Shown here: piece by piece, positions 54,568 through 62,713 of the stretch
Layout: each line of letters begins with the position of its first letter
How positions within the stretch are numbered: position 1 is the stretch's first letter
Source: Chloropicon primus
Taxonomy: Eukaryota > Chlorophyta > Chloropicophyceae > Chloropicales > Chloropicaceae
Direction of reading: 5' to 3'
Assembly (NCBI GenBank): GCA_023205875.1
Contig: CP060763.1
Coordinates: 248,001-312,000 of the forward strand
Length of the DNA stretch: 64,000 nt
Translations under genes and position numbers: made by a program
Notes under the pieces: model-generated
Seen by the model: the letters and a program-made list of their open reading frames with translations, nothing else
Databases searched by the model: none
What the model was told of the DNA's origin: nothing

Positions 54568-55515
54568 CTAGGAGACTTTCCCACAATGCCTCGCCGCCTC
54601 GTAGGACGCCGGCCTCTTGACGCTCAGCGTCAGCCCAAGGATTTGAAAGCCATCCAGGTCGAGCGCGGCGGTGCAAAGGTCCTTGTCCCTGAACTCCAAG
54701 AAGCAATACTTTCCGCCCGAGTGCATGTTGATGCCGCACACGGGGAGGTTGCAGTTCGGAAACACGGCGGTGAGGGACTCGTTGAACAAGCGGATGATCT
54801 GGTCCTTGTTGATGCTCCCCGGCTGGATGTTCCCCACGTAAACCTGGAGAGCGAGTGTCCGAGAGGTAGAAGAGAAGAAAGACGACGTTCGCGTGTCAGT
54901 GAACTCTTTTGGAACTCCTGCGAGCAAGAAAAGCGGGCGGCGGGCGTGAAAATCGACCTCACTCACCTCCCTCTCACATTTCGAGGATTTCCTCTGCTGC
55001 TGCTGCTGCTGCGCCTCCAAGAAAGCTTTTCGGGCCAAGGCCTGCTCGTCAGCGACCGTCCACGCCGGACCTGCCCCGGGCACGAGCGCCGACCCGGTGG
55101 CCGCCGGCGCAGCCTGGCCCGGAGCCGTCTGCACCTGCCTGCGCAGCCGCTGCAGGAGGAAGGCCTGCTCGGCCTCAGCTTTCTCCGCAGCCAGCCGTTG
55201 CGCAGCCATCCATTCCCCTGCGCCAGCGACGAGACCACGCGCCTCCTCGTGCCCACCCTCTCTATCCCCCCATCGGCTCCGCTTCCTCCGCCTCGTAGGA
55301 GGCCTGTTGCTGTGGTCCTGGTCCCCCTGTCTATCTCCTCGCCCACCCCTCGCCGACGACCGGTACCCCTCCCTGCTCCTCGACCTGCTCCTCGACCTCC
55401 GACTCGACCGCCTCCCTTCTCCAGACCTTGACCTCGACCTCGATCGAGAACGAGAACGAGAACGAGAACGACCCCTCCGCCTCTCCCTTCCCCTTCTCTC
55501 CACCTCCCTCGTCAT
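54568..55515 (-). CDS. U2AF65-like splicing factor with RS domain and a single RRM; two exons
   Basis: Exons 55515-54967 and 54843-54568, intron 54844-54966 (GTGAGT...CAG); 274 residues. N-terminus: RS domain of repeated Arg-Ser pairs, a KRSRWG motif (~85-90) that looks like a U2AF-ligand motif, an Ala/Gln helical linker, then one RRM (~185-265: VYVGNIQPGSINKDQIIRLFNE, CGINMHSGGKYCFLEFRDKDLCTAALDLDGFQILGLTLSVKRP). The RRM is closest by eye to RRM1 of U2AF65, but RRM2 and the UHM are absent; the stop lies directly after the RRM. It may be a separate one-RRM paralogue acting in 3' splice-site recognition. Start: the only ATG in frame, 67 bp from a perfect dyad element. Confidence 0.78.
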   Translation of the reverse strand: MTREVERRGRERRRGRSRSRSRSRSRSRSRSGEGRRSSRRSRSRSRSREGYRSSARGGRGDRQGDQDHSNRPPTRRRKRSRWGDREGGHEEARGLVAGAGEWMAAQRLAAEKAEAEQAFLLQRLRRQVQTAPGQAAPAATGSALVPGAGPAWTVADEQALARKAFLEAQQQQQQRKSSKCEREVSEVDFHARRPLFLLAGVPKEFTDTRTSSFFSSTSRTLALQVYVGNIQPGSINKDQIIRLFNESLTAVFPNCNLPVCGINMHSGGKYCFLEFRDKDLCTAALDLDGFQILGLTLSVKRPASYEAARHCGKVS

Positions 55516-55581
55516 CCCTCTCGATCGCTCGATCCCCACAAACCTCTCTCGCGTCCTCAATTCCTCACCACCCAGTCAAAT

Positions 55582-55607
55582 CTTTCGACCAAGGTCTCTT
55601 TCGAAAG
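55582..55607 (-). promoter_or_regulatory. 26-bp dyad promoter element, U2AF-like (both arms perfect)
   Basis: CTTTCG-N14-CGAAAG; minus-strand flanks GCTCTGAT upstream and ATTTGAC downstream. 67 bp before the ATG. Confidence 0.75.
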
Positions 55608-55893
55608 ATCAGAGCACAACGCTCCCGCCTGCGTCACCCTCCGTCGCCCCCTCGACCCGCGCCGTTGCCCCTTGCTCCCTCTCTCCCTCCCTCTCGATCG
55701 ATCGCAGCGATCGATCGCCCGCTTGTCTCAATGGAGTGTAATGTTTTTTTGGTTTTTTTTTGGTTTTCAAACTTGGTCGTGTTTCTGTCGTTCTTCTGCC
55801 GTTACGGAGGGTCTGCGCTTGTGCTTCATTGGAGGACGGAGAGGGTTGAGCGAGGAGGGGACATAGGAACTGGACAAAAGTTCGTCTCGAGAG

Positions 55894-55919
55894 CTTTCCA
55901 TACATACCTTACTTGACTT
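55894..55919 (+). promoter_or_regulatory. Dyad promoter element (half), LRR-membrane gene
   Basis: CTTTCC preceded by CGTCTCGAGAG; right arm degenerate but the CTTACTTGACTTTTTTGACG stretch follows as in the HEAT-gene copies. 199 bp before the ATG. Confidence 0.5.
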
Positions 55920-56117
55920 TTTTGACGCTCCGGATAGGGTGGACGAAGGGCGAGGAAGTTTGGATTAGGTTGAGGTTGTGGCTGTCCGTTGGTGACGGAG
56001 CAGGAGGTTGGATTGGTGGCGCCCTTGTCGTGAGAGAGGAGTTAGTTGCTTCGGGGAGAGCGAGGCTGTTGTATTGTGTCCGCTTTCTTCGCGCAACTTT
56101 GGAATTCACCCATCACC

Positions 56118-59100
56118 ATGTGGTTCCAGGAGAAAGAGAACGGAGAGATACACATCGTGGCCTCCGCGAGAGGGATCACCTCGTGCCAGGGGTTGCTGGA
56201 GTCCTTGGAGGAGTCCAAGTACAAGAGGGTGACGAAGGCTGACGTCTCGTTCAATTCTCTCAAGTCGCTCCGAGGCTTGGAGGCTTTGTCGTCCTTGAGG
56301 AGCCTGGACATCAGATGCAACAACGTGTCGTCCCTAAGAGACCTCCTGCCCGTGCTGCAGAGGTGCGACGAGCTCAGGCACGTGCGGATGAAAGAGTGCG
56401 GGAGGTTCGCGAAGGACCCCAAGGTGTACGCGCAGGACGTTTGCAGAGAAGTTCCGGGGCTTCAGACCGTAGACGGCATCAAGAACGCGTACATGCTTAG
56501 CGAGCAGCAGCAGCGAGCGCAGAGGTTCCTGAACAGGGTCTTCGGGATTGGCCCGAACCAGATCGCAGACCTCGACCTGAACGGGAAAGAGATCTGCGGG
56601 GAAGACTTTGCTTGCGTGCTCCGGGCGCTGTCGCACCTTCCGGTCATCAGACTCCAGATGCAAAACAACCCCGCGTCCCAGATACGGGGCTACAGGTGCT
56701 ACGTCGTCTCGATGGTGAAGTCGCTGAAGATCCTGGATGGCCGACCCGTGACAAGCGACGAGAGGGTGAACGCAACTCGCGAGATTTCCCAAGTGACGAA
56801 AGAAGTGGCCTCCGTGCAGCTTGAGGTGGACAAGCAGCGAGTCATCCAAACGATGCTGGGGAGGAGCCCCTCCACCTCGGTGTCCTTTTCTTACCCCAAG
56901 AGCGCCACCTCGATGTACAGGGACATCTACGAAAACAGTAGTTTTGTCATCGAGGAGCTCAACGCAGAGGATTACGAGAGGCAAAAGAGATGCACAGGCC
57001 ACTCTGCTGATCCGGTCACGCCGGGCCAGGACTTTCGGGCGCTGACGCCGTCGACGTCAAACTCCTCCCTTGCTCCGAGGAAATTGTCCTTCTCGGAGGT
57101 CAGCAAGCCACCACAGTCGCAGCCCAGGACCGGCACAAAGGGGAAAATCAACCTCATGCTGGTCGCGTCAAAGCCGCTGCGGGAGGACATTGTCGAGTTT
57201 TTGGAGGACGATGAGACGGGCGCGCCTCTCGTGAAAAATTTGGACATGCCAGAAATCTTCAGAGGGCTTGAGAACGCCCCCATACAAGCGATATCTGGAA
57301 GGATATGGTCCAAGCTCGAGATACTTGTGAACTACTTGCAGATTTACAGGCTGATCTTCAGGTTCAGCATTCCTTGGCCGGCCATTTGGTAAGCACACCC
57401 TAGGGCGCGCAGACACACCTCTTCGCTTCGCGAGCCATTCTTGTGGTTACTGACCCGTTTCCCCTTTCTCCGTAGGTTTGGCCTGAACAACGAGAGCGAC
57501 ATCACGACTTGGATATTCCACTACGTGCCCAGTTTGCTGTTTCAAGGCAAGCAGAAATCAAACAAGACCAACTTGGCCATCTTTTTGGTCTTCCTTTTCC
57601 TGCCGATCCTGCTGCTTGGAGTTTTCTTTGCGAGCGTTGTGGACCGAATCGTACCCCAAAAGGTGGACAACATCATCCTTAAAATCAGTGGGTACTCTTG
57701 GAAAATGCTGAGGAAGCGAGCCGCACTGTTTGGCATGACAGTCTCTTACCTTCCTCTTGCGAACTCGATGCTGTCCATGTTGATTCCCACGAGGAGCGAA
57801 GGCGGTGCCATTGTCATTAAGGGCTTGCCCTACACTCCCTGGCCAAACCATATCTCTGAGTTCGTCCTCAGTGAGCACTGGCCTATGATAGTAGCGTTCG
57901 TTGCAGGCCTTGTCTACATCATCGGCATTCCTTGCGTTTGGTCTTTGCTTATCAGAAAGGGGTCAAGGGAAGCGAGCGCGGCCCACGCCGTCGACGAAGT
58001 TGGAAAGCAGATCATCGATCTGAGACAAGACTTGTACATGGCGCGCGAGAAAGGAGAGGCAACTTCAAGTTACGAAGCAGAGATGGAGGACCTCATCATT
58101 GAAAGGGAAAGGGCCTATGACCTGCTTTATGCAAAAGCGGTGCGTGAATACCACAAGCCCCAAACGTTCCTATTCGAGGACTACCACGAGGTTGCCAAGT
58201 ACTGGAAAATCGTGATCATGGTCTGGAAGATAGTCATGCTGATCAACGTTCTTGGCCTTGGTGCTTTGGCGTTCACGATGAGCGCGAAATTCATTCCCGT
58301 CCAAACCACGTGCGGGTTGGTGTTTGTGGGCACTATGCTGGTGACTTCCTGCGTGAAAAGGCCATTTCAAGCCTCAAGTGAAAACATGCTCGAGATAGTC
58401 CTGATTGGAGCGAATCTCATGAACGCGTCCATTGGATTCTTACTCTCCATCGTGGCGCAGGCTCGGTCTGACGAGATCGTGCACGACCTCTTCAACTCTG
58501 ACGAGGTGTCAGGCAATGTGACGGGAGGCATCCTGATCATCGTCAATGCCTTGGCGGTGTGTTTTGCAATTGGGGTCATCGTGGCAACTCCCTGGCTCAA
58601 CAGGTTGTCGAGAAACGAAATCAAAAGATTGAAGGACTACAATATACAGCACGCTGTGCGGCAGCTCCAAAGCCAAGCGAGCACTCAGGTTCCAGAGAAG
58701 GGTACAAGCTCAGCGCGCGCAACGTCGTCGAACGCGAAGTCTCGCCTGGGGTCCGCGCAAGGTTCAGAGCTTAAGCAAAGGAGGCCGCGAAAGACGCCGA
58801 GCAGCAGGCAAGGCTCAAAAGCTTGCACTCCAACTTTTGACCCAAACAATCTTCACGAGGAGATGCACAATATGGCACGGGCCTGCAACAGCATGCCTTG
58901 CAACAGCCGGGAGAGCAAGAAATCACAAGGCAGCAGCAAGAAACAGCCGCTGAAGAAAAGCAAGAGCATCATCATGCAGCTGTTTGATGGAAATTATTCG
59001 AGCCCATTTTACAAGAGGTTGCAGAGGTTGAGAAACGCATCACCAAACTCAGCGGGCGGCCAAGGACTTGATGAGCACATGGCGCCCAATTCTGTGAACA

Positions 59101-59144
59101 GAGAAAGCTCCGGGAAAAGCCCTCTGCCTTACGCGTCTCCCTGA
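56118..59144 (+). CDS. Leucine-rich-repeat protein fused to a multispan, TRP-like membrane domain; two exons
   Basis: Exons 56118-57388 and 57476-59144, intron 57389-57475 (GTAAGC...TAG), joined in frame within a Trp codon (PWPAI-W-FGLNN); 979 residues. Residues ~30-225 carry SDS22-like LRRs (VSFNSLKSLRGLEALSSLRSLDIRCNNVSSLRDLL; LQTVDGIKNAY caps). A Ser-rich linker follows (~225-370). From ~390 the chain has about seven hydrophobic spans, with the pattern ILVNYLQIYRLIFRFSIPWP, a cluster after FLFEDYHEVAKYWKIVIMVWKIVMLINVLGLG, and a basic, Ser-rich tail (last ~170). These spans recall the TRP/polycystin-like C-termini of large algal membrane proteins, but no extracellular part or signal peptide exists here. 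I infer a cytosolic LRR sensor joined to a channel-like domain. Family name uncertain. Confidence 0.68.
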
Positions 59145-59209
59145 ATGAGACAAGGTTCGATAAAGAATAATGATCGTATTTTACAACTTTGGTTAATGGT
59201 ACAGACCAG

Positions 59210-60808
59210 TCATTTGTTGGTGAGGCTCTCACTCCTTGATAGAATGGCTTTGACATCCAAATGCACCGCAGGCATTATGACATCCTTTCCGATATTGCTC
59301 TCCGCCATAATCTTCTTCTCTTTTGGTTTCCTTTCCTTTCCTTCTTCAGCCTCCTCCTCCCCTCCTGCTTCCTCCTCAGTTTTCGTTTCCCCTTCCACCA
59401 CCTTCCTCCGCCTTTCCTCCTCCGCTTCATCAATCTTGTCGCGCCAGGTGTGAGCCCAGTGGTGTACCATGAAGGAAGTCACCGGGTAATCCTTGTTTGC
59501 ATTGCCGAGCCTTGATATCTTCCGGCACAGCTGCACTTTAGGATTTGGCGCCTCGCCTCCCCTGAGGTAGATTGGCTTGTGAGTCCTGATGATGTGCTCG
59601 CACCGGGTGTGCATGTCCTGTTTCACATCAAAAGCGGGTGCAGTCACATCGGGCTGAAGGAAAACACAACCTCTCGTGAGATCGGGGTTGCTTTGAATGA
59701 CACGATCCATCGCAATCGGGCCCGTGATGCTCGTGGCATCCTTCAACTCGTTTGGCATCTTGTCAGCGTAGTGGTTCTTCATCGCATGGGGGAGGAATCC
59801 CTTCCACAAAGGATGCCCGGGCCTGGCTCCCAGAAAGGCGTTTCCTATCACGTGGTACTTGTTGTACACGAGGACGGCGTGGACTTCCGGCTCCAGACCA
59901 ATCATGCACCCAGGTTTCTGGAGAGCCTCCGCCAGGCCATCCAGGGGCTGGAGCGGCTCCATGTCCATGTCAGCGTAGTACCCGCCATGCAAGTCAAGCA
60001 CGAGGTACCTGAAGACGTCAGACTTCTCGGCGGTCACCTTCATCTCGCTGTAGAAGGAATAGTATTCGGGGTAGTGATCTTTGATCAGCCGGTCACACTC
60101 CTCGTCCGTCCAGATCTTGATCTCCCAGTTCGGGTTCAGGTACTTCCACTTCATCTGGATCTTCCGAAAGAGCTCGGGCATGTCCTCGTCAAAGAGCTCG
60201 GCCGTTTTCCACGTGAAGTGGAGCTTTCTGGGAATGTCCTCGAACGCCCGGTCCCTCCGTCGCCGCCGCGCGGCGGCCGCTTCCTCCTCGTCGAACCAAT
60301 TCTCCGCCGCGAGCTCCTCGTAGCGAAGAGACTTGTGGAGCTCCGAAAGTTTCGGCAAAGGAAGACTGGTCCAATTGGACAGAAACTCTTTGCTGCGGGG
60401 AAACTTGACGTTCTTGCGCAAAAAGTCTAGCTCGTCGTACGTCTTCAACTTATTGTCGTCCCTCCTTATTTTGGAACTCAGGCTCCCAAAGTTCAAGTTG
60501 GGCGCAGCCTTTGCGAACTCACCACCAGGACCGCCACCTCTCCCCTGCAGGCGGCCCCCACTTGGCCCTGGCTCGGCCCCGGACCGTCCTGATTCCTCTT
60601 CACTCCGCTCTTGACCCGGCAGCTTAACTGCTCTGCTCTTGACTTGGCCCAAGTCTGCAGCCTCCTGGCTTCCTCCCTCCTTGGGCGTCGAAAACCAGGT
60701 GCCGACATAAAGCAGGTACACGACGAGGACAACGGCGAGTCCAATGGAGGTCCGCCACGACTCGACCCTCCTCCCTCTTCGGGTCCCTGGCCTCATCCTG
60801 GACCCCAT
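59210..60808 (-). CDS. Golgi-type glycosyltransferase, DXD sugar-binding (GT32/OCH1-like)
   Basis: Predicted 532 residues from ATG 60808. Type II membrane protein: basic N-terminus, one hydrophobic span (IGLAVVLVVYLLYV, ~20-33), Gly/Ser stem, then the catalytic domain from ~180 (IPRKLHFTWK, NWEIKIWTDEEC, EKSDVFRYLVLDLHGGYYADMDM with the DXD metal site, GNAFLGARPGHPLW, TGPIAMDR). Typical of OCH1/initiating alpha-1,6-mannosyltransferase-like GT32 enzymes. The C-terminus is a Glu/Lys-rich tail. A 5' exon ending at 60984 (donor GTAAGC) is likely; it contains an ATG. Splicing to the acceptor at 60815 makes it a leader; splicing to a second AG at 60787 would join it in frame (MDSIFKGTRRGRR..., 531 residues). 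Both keep the membrane span. Confidence 0.82.
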   Translation of the reverse strand: MGSRMRPGTRRGRRVESWRTSIGLAVVLVVYLLYVGTWFSTPKEGGSQEAADLGQVKSRAVKLPGQERSEEESGRSGAEPGPSGGRLQGRGGGPGGEFAKAAPNLNFGSLSSKIRRDDNKLKTYDELDFLRKNVKFPRSKEFLSNWTSLPLPKLSELHKSLRYEELAAENWFDEEEAAAARRRRRDRAFEDIPRKLHFTWKTAELFDEDMPELFRKIQMKWKYLNPNWEIKIWTDEECDRLIKDHYPEYYSFYSEMKVTAEKSDVFRYLVLDLHGGYYADMDMEPLQPLDGLAEALQKPGCMIGLEPEVHAVLVYNKYHVIGNAFLGARPGHPLWKGFLPHAMKNHYADKMPNELKDATSITGPIAMDRVIQSNPDLTRGCVFLQPDVTAPAFDVKQDMHTRCEHIIRTHKPIYLRGGEAPNPKVQLCRKISRLGNANKDYPVTSFMVHHWAHTWRDKIDEAEEERRRKVVEGETKTEEEAGGEEEAEEGKERKPKEKKIMAESNIGKDVIMPAVHLDVKAILSRSESLTNK

Positions 60809-61064
60809 GGCCCACTGCAAGCCCAAACACAAAAGCACAGAATGGAACTCATCAGTACTCTCGATCTTCCTCACCGGAGCGCCGATCCCTTCGTGAGAGA
60901 GGTCGATCGCGAGAGAAAGACGTAACGGCTCGACTTGTCCCTCTCCTCCTCGCCGAAAAACGACAGAAACCTCGCTCGCTTACCTTTGAAGATGCTGTCC
61001 ATTGGAAACAGAAAGCAGGAAACAAATGGCTCAGTTTCGTCAAATCCTCGTCACTTTGTCATTC

Positions 61065-61090
61065 CTTTCGATGGAGAGTTCGTTGGAAAG
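61065..61090 (-). promoter_or_regulatory. 26-bp dyad promoter element, glycosyltransferase
   Basis: Plus-strand reading CTTTCG-N14-GGAAAG; minus-strand flanks CTCGTCTTGAGAT upstream and GGAATGAC downstream. About 60 bp upstream of the putative 5' exon's ATG. Confidence 0.7.
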
Positions 61091-61502
61091 ATCTCAAGAC
61101 GAGGAATCATGCGACATTGTCAACCCCTCCTCCTCCTCTCCTCGCTCTCCTCCCTCGCCTCTCTCCGCCGGTCACTGCTTACCTCCGCCTCCAGGAAAAC
61201 TCCCTTTACGAGGAGGTAGAGGACGACCGCGTTGGGTTGTGTGTGGAAGAACGGCACGAGGAGAGCGAGGAAACGGAGGAGGAGAAGGTAAAAAGCGATA
61301 GCGTTACGTCCGTTACTTCCTCCTCTTTCGAACGAGTATTCCCTCGAGAGAAATGGACCCGGGATGAGGACGCCAGGACTGATGGATCCCTTTTTTGTTT
61401 TGTTTTGTTGATGGTGGTGGTGGTGGTGATGGCTAGGGGAAGGGGCGAGGACGGCGAGGAGGAAGGGATCGAGGTGTTCAGGGCGAGTCTATATCGCAAG
61501 AT

Positions 61503-61528
61503 CTTTCGATTGATACTCGTGTCGTTGG
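61503..61528 (+). promoter_or_regulatory. Dyad promoter element, unknown gene at 61595
   Basis: CTTTCG preceded by TATCGCAAGAT; right arm degenerate; followed by GGTTTTGG. 67 bp before the ATG at 61595, which supports that start. Confidence 0.55.
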
Positions 61529-61594
61529 TTTTGGTTGCCATTTTCGCCTTCGATTGGCTTTGATCAAGAGGTGAAGGCGAGGTGGCCGAGAGGG

Positions 61595-62116
61595 ATGAGG
61601 AGGGAGGAAGGGGTCGAGGAGGAGGTTGGCGCGTCGGAAAGAGGGGAGAAGGGGAGCCAGGATGGCAGAGAAGGATGTGATGATGAGGTTAACCGCTCAG
61701 GGTCGCGTCGGAAGCAGCAGAGGAGGAGGGACTTCAGCAAGTTGGAGGACTTTTACTATCCTTCTCCTGAGGTTGCGAGGCTTCTGGAGGGTCGAGGAGG
61801 TACAGGGGAGGTGGACAAGGGGTTGAGGGGGATCCTGGGAAGGGTGGAGGCGGAGGACGTCGCGACAAGCGAGGGAGAGGAGGAGGAGGCCTCAGGAGAG
61901 GAAGTGGTGGACATCCGTCCACCGAGGTTTGCAAAGTACGATAGGCCGGTGGACCTGGTCGAGGGGGTTTTGCGGGGCACGGAGACGATGGTGTGCGTGG
62001 GGGAGCTGGACACGGTCGGGGGGATTCAGAAGCTCGGGAAGCAAGCGGAGGGAGCCGCCCCGGCAGGACCAGCAACCCAAGAACAGCGGCGGGGACCGGG
62101 GGAGCAGGGAGAGTGA
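61595..62116 (+). CDS. Unknown basic/acidic protein
   Basis: Predicted 173 residues from ATG 61595. I do not recognise it. It is largely Glu/Gly/Arg-rich and probably disordered, with two more ordered stretches: FSKLEDFYYPSPEVARLLEGRGG (~48-70) and VVDIRPPRFAKYDRPVDLVEGVLRGTETMVCVGELDTVGGIQKLG (~105-150). No signal peptide or membrane span. The frame stays open upstream without an ATG. Existence as a gene rests on the open frame, the ordered stretches and the correctly placed dyad element. If the minus-strand ORF at 62304 is real, the two genes converge. Confidence 0.5.
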   Translation: MRREEGVEEEVGASERGEKGSQDGREGCDDEVNRSGSRRKQQRRRDFSKLEDFYYPSPEVARLLEGRGGTGEVDKGLRGILGRVEAEDVATSEGEEEEASGEEVVDIRPPRFAKYDRPVDLVEGVLRGTETMVCVGELDTVGGIQKLGKQAEGAAPAGPATQEQRRGPGEQGE

Positions 62117-62303
62117 GGACGTGCAGGCGTGTGCACACAAAGAAAGCGAATGCGCGAAAGCGTGGCGAGGTGGCGTCACCACCCAATTTCGCCTTGCTGA
62201 CCAGCAAGACTCTGTAAAACCAGCTCTGCATCGAATCCACGCGACGACGACGAGAAAGTGCTCTTGTTTATTTTTTTGCGTACCTCCTCGCCTTTCGAAG
62301 ACG

Positions 62304-62471
62304 CTAGGGGCGTGTCATCGCGACACGGCGAGATCTCATCAATCGAATGATCTCGGCAAGTGCTCTCGCCTCGCCCCCAATCGCCGCGATGCTCTCTCCC
62401 TCGCACCGCGTGAACCAGTCCGTCCCTCCGTTCTCATCATCCATCCATCCACCTTGTGGATCCCCATGCAT
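62304..62471 (-). CDS. Possible short gene, 55 residues (or first exon)
   Basis: ATG at 62471, stop TAG at 62304-62306. The peptide (MHGDPQGGWMDDENGGTDW..., later a helix-like EGESIAAIGGEARALAEIIRLMRSRR) is more protein-like than the other frames. A dyad element on the minus strand sits just 13 bp upstream, in the right orientation, with no other minus-strand gene to serve. It could instead be exon 1 of a longer gene ending near 62120, or a non-coding transcript. No family recognised. Confidence 0.35.
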   Translation of the reverse strand: MHGDPQGGWMDDENGGTDWFTRCEGESIAAIGGEARALAEIIRLMRSRRVAMTRP

Positions 62472-62483
62472 GGCGTGATGGTG

Positions 62484-62509
62484 GCGTCCAAGGACGACTC
62501 AAACGAAAG
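62484..62509 (-). promoter_or_regulatory. Dyad promoter element with no long minus-strand gene
   Basis: Minus-strand CTTTCG preceded by TTGTCTCAAGGT; right arm degenerate. It points at the short ORF 62304-62471. Confidence 0.5.
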
Positions 62510-62674
62510 ACCTTGAGACAAGGAATCGTGTTACACACCTCCCTTCCTCCTCTCCTCCCCCTTCCCTCTCCTCCCTCTCCTCCAAAGCCTCCTCCTCTCC
62601 TCCATCATCGCACAACAGCACGTGGCCGAGTTGCCTGCCAAGGTGGACAAAAACGTTTCGAGAGGGTGGCCGCC

Positions 62675-62697
62675 AGCAGCAGCAGCAGCAGCAGCAG
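62675..62697. repeat. (CAG)n run
   Basis: Eight or so triplets just upstream of the ATIC start; in the ATIC frame it encodes Ser, so it may be 5' UTR. Confidence 0.85.
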
Positions 62698-62713
62698 CGT
62701 CACGACGAGCGTC

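Larger units (their letters stand above)
55516..56117. other. Divergent promoter region U2AF-like / LRR-membrane protein
   Basis: Contains a perfect dyad element for the U2AF-like gene, a half element for the LRR gene, and CGATCG words near 55697-55717. No other gene is evident. Confidence 0.65.
60809..61594. other. Divergent region glycosyltransferase / unknown acidic-basic protein
   Basis: Holds the glycosyltransferase 5' exon and intron (60815-60983), its dyad element (61065-61090), and the plus-strand dyad element (61503-61528). No other gene is evident. Confidence 0.6.
62117..62713. other. Region between the 61595 gene and ATIC
   Basis: Contains the possible short minus-strand ORF (62304-62471) with a dyad element, CT-rich sequence around 62535-62605 and a (CAG)n run at 62675-62697. 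A CTTTCG match on the plus strand at 62292 may be chance. Confidence 0.5.

Noticed and set aside
62292-62317. Plus-strand CTTTCG match as an ATIC promoter element
   Set aside because: More than 390 bp from the ATIC start, no matching right arm or flanking boxes; likely chance. The same applies to matches at 23357 and 46919.
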